Virus record (IMG/VR): IMGVR_UViG_3300047463_000012 | Span: 1 to 35,447 of that record | From: a virus | Length of the DNA stretch: 35,447 nucleotides | Direction: 5' to 3' (one strand) | Shown here: piece by piece, positions 32,095-35,447 of the stretch | Position numbering within the stretch: the stretch's first letter is position 1 | Layout: each line of letters starts with the position of its first letter | Made by a program: the position numbers and the translations under genes | Notes under the pieces: generated by a model | Database searches by the model: none | What the model was told of the DNA's origin: nothing | Seen by the model: only the letters and a program-made list of their open reading frames with translations

Positions 32095-32577
32095 TTAGTT
32101 CTGGAATGCGCTGGGATACTGAGAGCCGTCCGAGTTACGCACAACGTATTCAACCGTCACAGTCGCAGTACCAGTCGTGGCAGTGGTGCCAGTGCCAGCA
32201 AAAGTCGAAGTGACAAACGCATCGGTCGAACCGATATTCACCCAAGTAGACGGAGCGGCCAAAACCAGCGTAGCACGTCCAGTCGTGATGTTTGCGCTAG
32301 TCGCAGTAACCGAAGCAACGGTAGTCGAACCAACTTTAATCGTAACGGTATTGTTGGTGCCCGCGTTAAACGCAGCAGTTACATCCAGATAAATATTCAG
32401 AATCTGTGCGCCAGCAGGCAGCACAAATTGGTTGGTAGCCGTGGTGTCGGCGTAAGTGGTGACGTTCGATTGAGTGACAACCGTGCAACCAGTGTTACGG
32501 ACATTACCAACAGTGGTGCCGGTGGTGTTTTTAACCGTGCCCAAGAGCCACGGCCCAAGATGAGTTGCAAAACCCAT
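32095..32577 (-). CDS. Head decoration-like virion protein
   Basis: This 160-residue protein begins with the recurrent phage pattern MGFATHLGPWLLGTVKNTTG, followed by a beta domain (QFVLPAGAQILNIYLDVTAA, TVTIKVGSTTVASVTATSAN and TGTATVTVEYVVRN). Such proteins are commonly found next to the major capsid gene in environmental podoviruses and are probably capsid surface or stabilising proteins. AGGAGA lies about 6 nt upstream. A 9-bp inverted repeat lies just before the ribosome site. Confidence 0.7.
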   Translation of the reverse strand: MGFATHLGPWLLGTVKNTTGTTVGNVRNTGCTVVTQSNVTTYADTTATNQFVLPAGAQILNIYLDVTAAFNAGTNNTVTIKVGSTTVASVTATSANITTGRATLVLAAPSTWVNIGSTDAFVTSTFAGTGTTATTGTATVTVEYVVRNSDGSQYPSAFQN

Positions 32578-32601
32578 AATTTTCTCCTAGTTAATGATGT
32601 G

Positions 32602-32641
32602 ATGCCGCCATCGGTTAGTCTGCTAGGCCAGTTGGCGGCAT
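32602..32641 (-). other. Inverted repeat upstream of the decoration-like gene
   Basis: Nine bases (32602-32610, ATGCCGCCA) are perfectly complementary to 32633-32641, with a 22-nt loop. There is no T tract. It lies between the HNH gene stop and the ribosome site of the next gene and could form a stable leader hairpin or a processing site. It is not a typical terminator. Confidence 0.45.
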
Positions 32642-32650
32642 AGGTGTCTT

Positions 32651-33247
32651 TTACGCCTTTTGAGGGTGGGCGTCAACAAGTTTATTGGATTTTTCTAGGT
32701 TTTCGGCTTGGGTTATTACACGAAGATTCCATGGCACATGTAAACCGCAAACATCAACCCCACGCAACGGGACAATATGATCCACTACATACCGCTCCCC
32801 AGTAGTTTTAGTCATTGTAATAGCTATCTTATAAATTTCCCTGATTTCAGCTTTTTGTTTAGATGATAGCCATGGAGGGGAAGCCATACGGTGCTTACGG
32901 CGTCTTGCTTTAGTATCTGCGCGAACCCAAACTACATTACGTTCTTTCCATGCTTTCTGATATATACGCCTGACTTCTAAGGGTTGTGTAGCCGCTCTAG
33001 CAATTACTTGTTCCCGATTGTCTTCATACCATTTATGTTTATTATTTTTTACATAATCACGTTTATTGTACTGGGAAAAATAATCAACGCGTTTTATTAC
33101 AGAGGCTTTCCACTCTATCTTCAAACACTCTACACAAGCGCCTTTTGTTTTGCGCAACGCCACATGCCCGTTTTTACAGGGTTCCCCCGTGAAGTAATGC
33201 TTTGCCCCTTGCTCCTTAGCTTCTTTACGTGTCTTTGGGTAATCCAT
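32651..33247 (-). CDS. HNH homing-type endonuclease (third of three)
   Basis: The start chosen is ATG at 33247 (198 residues) with GGAG 5 nt before it; an upstream open extension to 33322 runs into the capsid terminator and is rejected. N-terminal zinc motif GEPCKNGHVALRKTKGACVEC (C24, H28, C38, C41) resembles that of the HNH gene at 11632. The C-terminal VDHIVPLRGVDVCGLHVPWN, then LRVITQAENLEKSN (D156, H157, H170, N174, N183) resembles the one at 26281. It follows the capsid terminator, so it needs its own promoter or read-through. It is probably a mobile endonuclease. Confidence 0.9.
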   Translation of the reverse strand: MDYPKTRKEAKEQGAKHYFTGEPCKNGHVALRKTKGACVECLKIEWKASVIKRVDYFSQYNKRDYVKNNKHKWYEDNREQVIARAATQPLEVRRIYQKAWKERNVVWVRADTKARRRKHRMASPPWLSSKQKAEIREIYKIAITMTKTTGERYVVDHIVPLRGVDVCGLHVPWNLRVITQAENLEKSNKLVDAHPQKA

Positions 33248-33268
33248 GATAACTCCAAGTGACTTAGT

Positions 33269-33306
33269 TACAGGTAATATACCATGGAAAAAATAAAAAG
33301 CAACAA
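33269..33306 (-). promoter_or_regulatory. Possible extended -10 promoter for the HNH and downstream genes
   Basis: On the minus strand, TATATT at 33276-33281 is preceded by TGG (the TGn extended -10 motif). A weak -35 (TTGCTT) lies 16 nt upstream, counting to the TATATT box. It lies just past the capsid terminator and before the HNH ribosome site, where a promoter would be useful. The surrounding A/T-rich sequence makes chance matches likely. Confidence 0.4.
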
Positions 33307-33336
33307 AAATAAAAAGGGCCACCCGAAGGTGGCCCT
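33305..33336 (-). terminator. Rho-independent terminator after the major capsid gene (UUCG loop)
   Basis: On the minus strand a 9-bp GC-rich stem AGGGCCACC/GGTGGCCCT (33315-33323 and 33328-33336) closes a TTCG loop, the very stable UUCG tetraloop. A T-rich tract (TTTTTATTTTT) follows at 33305-33315. It lies 23 nt after the capsid stop codon. It should uncouple the highly expressed capsid genes from the genes further downstream. Confidence 0.92.
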
Positions 33337-33359
33337 AGTAAAGCTAACTACTTGATTTA

Positions 33360-34274
33360 TTACGACGAACCGCTAGAACCCCAGATGCCCAACGGATCGC
33401 TCCATCCGAACGAGTAACGCTCACGAGCTTTATAGCGAACGTTCCCAGTATCGAAGTCTCCATCCATTGAATTTTGCAGCGGAGTACGCTCAAAGTGCTT
33501 CATGCCGTTCGGCACGTCCGTGATCAGGAACCAGCCGTTGGTGTCCGTCAGGAAGTGGTTTACGCGGAAACCTTCCGGAATCGAACCCATCGTCTTAATC
33601 GCGTTCACGTCGTTGTCCGTCGTACCGACACGCAGTTCCGTCTCAAGGAGGCGGGTAGCCACGAACATCAGGTTCGGCGGGACAATCAGTTTACGCGGTT
33701 TGGCAGCGATCAGCAGACCACGCTCGTCCGTCCAACCAGCAATCTGAATTACCGCCGCCTCAAGGGAGGTTTCATTCAGGTCAACTTGGGTAGCCGGGGT
33801 GTTAGCGTTGGTGCCGCCCGAGACCAGCGGGTGGTTGGCATTACACAGCGAGACGCCGTCGCCACCGTTGTAGCCGCTTGACTGGAACGCGTTGTTAAGA
33901 ACCGAAGCCGCTTTGACTTGCTTCGTATACGCCATAGCACGGGCCAGAGCCTTCGTATAGCGGGACGACAGCGAATCATACAGGTTGTCCTCAATCGCCT
34001 CTTCAGTGATCGAGAAGCCCAGCGCGATGGTCTGGTGGTTGTAACGAGCAGTCCAAGTTTCTTGCGCGTTGTCATACGCAATCGCAGAACCTTCGTTTTT
34101 CACCGGAGCCGCACTGAAGCCTGACAGCTTGGTTTCTTCTTCAAAAGAACGCTCGGAACTCTCGGTTTCGTAGATTTCCTTATGTTCTTCACCATAACGA
34201 GCATACTCCATGCCAAACAATGCGTTCAGGCCGGGGAGAAGCTCTTTCAGTAGTTGCGCACGAGAAATAGCCAT
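33360..34274 (-). CDS. Major capsid protein (HK97 fold)
   Basis: This 304-residue protein resembles Mu gpT-type/HK97-fold major capsid proteins. It has an N-terminal helix (LLKELLPGLNALFGMEYARY), an acidic E-loop-like stretch (EIYETESSERSFEEE), then YNHQTIALGFSITEEAIEDN, LSSRYTKALARAMAYTKQVK, ANHPLVSGGTNAN, GLLIAAKPRKLIVPPNLMFV and VNHFLTDTNGWFLITDVPNG. The closing RYKARERYSFGWSDPLGIWG is highly characteristic. It forms the icosahedral shell. Its AGGGGA ribosome site and the UUCG terminator after its stop fit high expression. It follows the decoration-like gene with a 13-nt gap. Confidence 0.9.
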   Translation of the reverse strand: MAISRAQLLKELLPGLNALFGMEYARYGEEHKEIYETESSERSFEEETKLSGFSAAPVKNEGSAIAYDNAQETWTARYNHQTIALGFSITEEAIEDNLYDSLSSRYTKALARAMAYTKQVKAASVLNNAFQSSGYNGGDGVSLCNANHPLVSGGTNANTPATQVDLNETSLEAAVIQIAGWTDERGLLIAAKPRKLIVPPNLMFVATRLLETELRVGTTDNDVNAIKTMGSIPEGFRVNHFLTDTNGWFLITDVPNGMKHFERTPLQNSMDGDFDTGNVRYKARERYSFGWSDPLGIWGSSGSS

Positions 34275-34287
34275 GTTTTATCCCCTA

Positions 34288-34887
34288 TTAAACGCCAGTG
34301 GCGTTGTCGTATTGGTGCATACCGAAGTTCCATTTCACGATAACTTCCGTGTAGGAACCAGCCGCGTTAACGGTTTCCGGCACCACATCAATAATACGAA
34401 TCGGCAGGGCTGCGTTCGTTGCCGTAGTGGCCGAGACCGAAACCGCCGAATCACCCGTAGTAGACGAACCCGTGCCTTGGATCAGCGCGGTGTTCATGCC
34501 AACCGCAGCGCGAGTAACGCCATTCATCGTCGAACCACCAGCAGCGGTCACAGCGACTTGCATCAGGACGAGGTTATCGTCACAGACATAAGCCTGAATG
34601 TCCGGAGCAACGGTGCCAGCCGGAAAGTACTGGGCGTTGATCTTTTGATTCGTGCTGGGATTCGTGTAGGTACAGCCAAGAAAAACACCAACCGGGGTTG
34701 CCGCGCTCGTGCCGGTATCCTTCGTCAGAGTGCCCGAAGCATTCAGTTTGACGACATCGCCATAGAAAATCGACGTGCCTTCAGCACTGGTAATCGGGAT
34801 CAGACGGGTGGAGCCAGCAAAAACACGACCACCGATCAGATTGATAGGACGCAGCCCATAGGGTGCGCTAACCGTCGGATAAGCCAT
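34288..34887 (-). CDS. Capsid-associated (decoration-like) protein
   Basis: This 199-residue protein begins with SAPYGLRPINLIGGRVFAGS, a conserved start of phage proteins encoded directly before the major capsid gene. It continues with a beta-rich body (SIFYGDVVKLNASGTLTKDT, GVFLGCTYTNPSTNQKINAQ, YFPAGTVAPDIQAYVCDDNL) and a C-terminal IRIIDVVPETVN and VIVKWNFGMHQY. The head-stabiliser or decoration role is inferred from position. TAGGAG lies about 7 nt before the ATG. Confidence 0.75.
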   Translation of the reverse strand: MAYPTVSAPYGLRPINLIGGRVFAGSTRLIPITSAEGTSIFYGDVVKLNASGTLTKDTGTSAATPVGVFLGCTYTNPSTNQKINAQYFPAGTVAPDIQAYVCDDNLVLMQVAVTAAGGSTMNGVTRAAVGMNTALIQGTGSSTTGDSAVSVSATTATNAALPIRIIDVVPETVNAAGSYTEVIVKWNFGMHQYDNATGV

Positions 34888-34902
34888 ATTTAACTCCTAA
34901 AA

Positions 34903-35361
34903 TTATTTAGAACCGCGCCCAAACGACACACCGGACTTCTTCTCACTAAAGAGAGGCATCCGTTCATCGCTTTGACGCAGAAAGCTATTGTCAACTGCTT
35001 CCATTTGAGACGCCGCTTGCCGACCGTAATAGGCTTCACGTTGTTTAATCATCTCAACTGGGCATTTGCACAACAGCAGCCCACCAACCTCAATATTGTC
35101 CTTAAAGCGACTATTCGGGTCGGTATAAAGTTGCATTTCCGGATGATCTTGAGCCTTTACAGGCGTCCAACCTTCGCGGAACTTTGCGGAAGTATTCGTG
35201 GGGTCAGCTTTCCCCATAATAGCTGTCCGTATCCACCTAAAACCATATCCCGGTTCCGGTTTCGGATCGGGCAGGAGTTGGGCGGGTGTCCATTGTTGAT
35301 TGCGCTGCGTAGTTTCACGAGTGTCCACTTCACGAGCGAGACGATTTTGTACTTCGGCCAT
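34903..35361 (-). CDS. Conserved capsid-module protein
   Basis: This 152-residue protein is strongly conserved in environmental podoviruses: TREtTqR-type start, WTPAQLLPDPKPEPGYGFRW, IRTAIMGKADPTNTSAKFRE, GWTPVKAQDHPEMQLY, DNIEVGGLLLCKCPVEMIKQ and a C-terminal NSFLRQSDERMPLFSEKKSG. The recurrent neighbourhood before the capsid genes suggests a role in head assembly, but no scaffold-like coiled coil is clear. Its ATG overlaps the stop of the partial gene upstream by one base (TAATG). Confidence 0.8.
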   Translation of the reverse strand: MAEVQNRLAREVDTRETTQRNQQWTPAQLLPDPKPEPGYGFRWIRTAIMGKADPTNTSAKFREGWTPVKAQDHPEMQLYTDPNSRFKDNIEVGGLLLCKCPVEMIKQREAYYGRQAASQMEAVDNSFLRQSDERMPLFSEKKSGVSFGRGSK

Positions 35362-35447
35362 TATCTGTTCTCCAATTTCATCAGTTCTTTTGCATATGCT
35401 TCGTTAGTTAATCCGAGCTTTTTAGCCAGAGCCACTTGAGTTGTAGT
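35361..35447 (-). CDS. C-terminal end of an upstream structural protein (partial)
   Basis: Only the last 28 codons are inside the window, entering from the right edge: TTTQVALAKKLGLTNEAYAK, then ELMKLENR and a stop. The closing pattern LAKKLG...EAYAKEL.KLE is a recognisable ending of a podovirus protein encoded just before the capsid module, perhaps a scaffold or minor head protein. Its stop overlaps the next ATG by one base. The identity cannot be settled without the missing part. Confidence 0.7.
   Translation of the reverse strand, partial: TTTQVALAKKLGLTNEAYAKELMKLENR

Overview
This window is part of the genome of a lytic-type tailed phage, most likely a podovirus. The gene content and order point to a T7-like virion plan in an environmental (probably freshwater or metagenomic) phage. 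The evidence is a head-tail adaptor, a T7 gp12 / P22 gp10-like tail protein, a GNAT-fold gp13-like protein and two very large ejection-type proteins in the right order. The sequence alone does not name the host; the lysis genes would suit a Gram-negative bacterium. No integrase, repressor, tRNA gene, CRISPR array or insertion sequence was seen. Terminase and portal genes are absent and presumably lie beyond the right edge.

Layout. At the left edge, one plus-strand gene (2-2062, 5' end cut off) encodes the C-terminal part of a primase-helicase with an SF3/DUF927-like ATPase. It ends at a clear rho-independent terminator in a short convergent gap. Everything else (2134-35447) is a single-direction minus-strand late module, packed with 1-4 nt overlaps and few gaps. 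Read in the direction of transcription (right to left) it runs as follows: end of a small upstream structural protein; a conserved capsid-associated protein; a head decoration-like protein; the HK97-fold major capsid protein; a UUCG-loop terminator; an HNH endonuclease; decoration-like proteins; a glycosyltransferase; a string of tiny basic proteins (DUF6321, XhlA-like, Lys/Gly-rich proteins, DUF5872); connector and adaptor proteins; a second HNH gene; small beta-rich virion proteins; a repeat-built fibre; further tail fibre and adhesin genes; a lysis cassette (frameshifted membrane protein, 3-TM holin, 2-TM protein, GH108 muramidase); the large tail protein; a C1q-like fibre; a 533-aa virion protein; a third HNH gene; a GNAT protein; and two giant ejection proteins.

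How it works together. The right part builds the head and neck, the middle builds the receptor-binding tail, the lysis cassette releases progeny, and the left part supplies proteins probably ejected with the DNA. The 2125-residue protein carries an HEATH metallopeptidase motif.

The points most worth a second look are these: (1) an A9 tract containing the classical A AAA AAG slippery heptamer, where a -1 shift adds a transmembrane tail and closes the gap to the holin gene; (2) an HNH gene flanked by an 18-bp imperfect direct repeat that recreates the ATGA overlap at both ends; (3) three HNH genes that look like shuffled modules; (4) a fibre made of 15 exact-length 20-aa repeats followed by 11-aa Trp repeats; (5) a set of tiny Lys/Gly-rich proteins sharing a repeated HG...Q..G.T.G motif.
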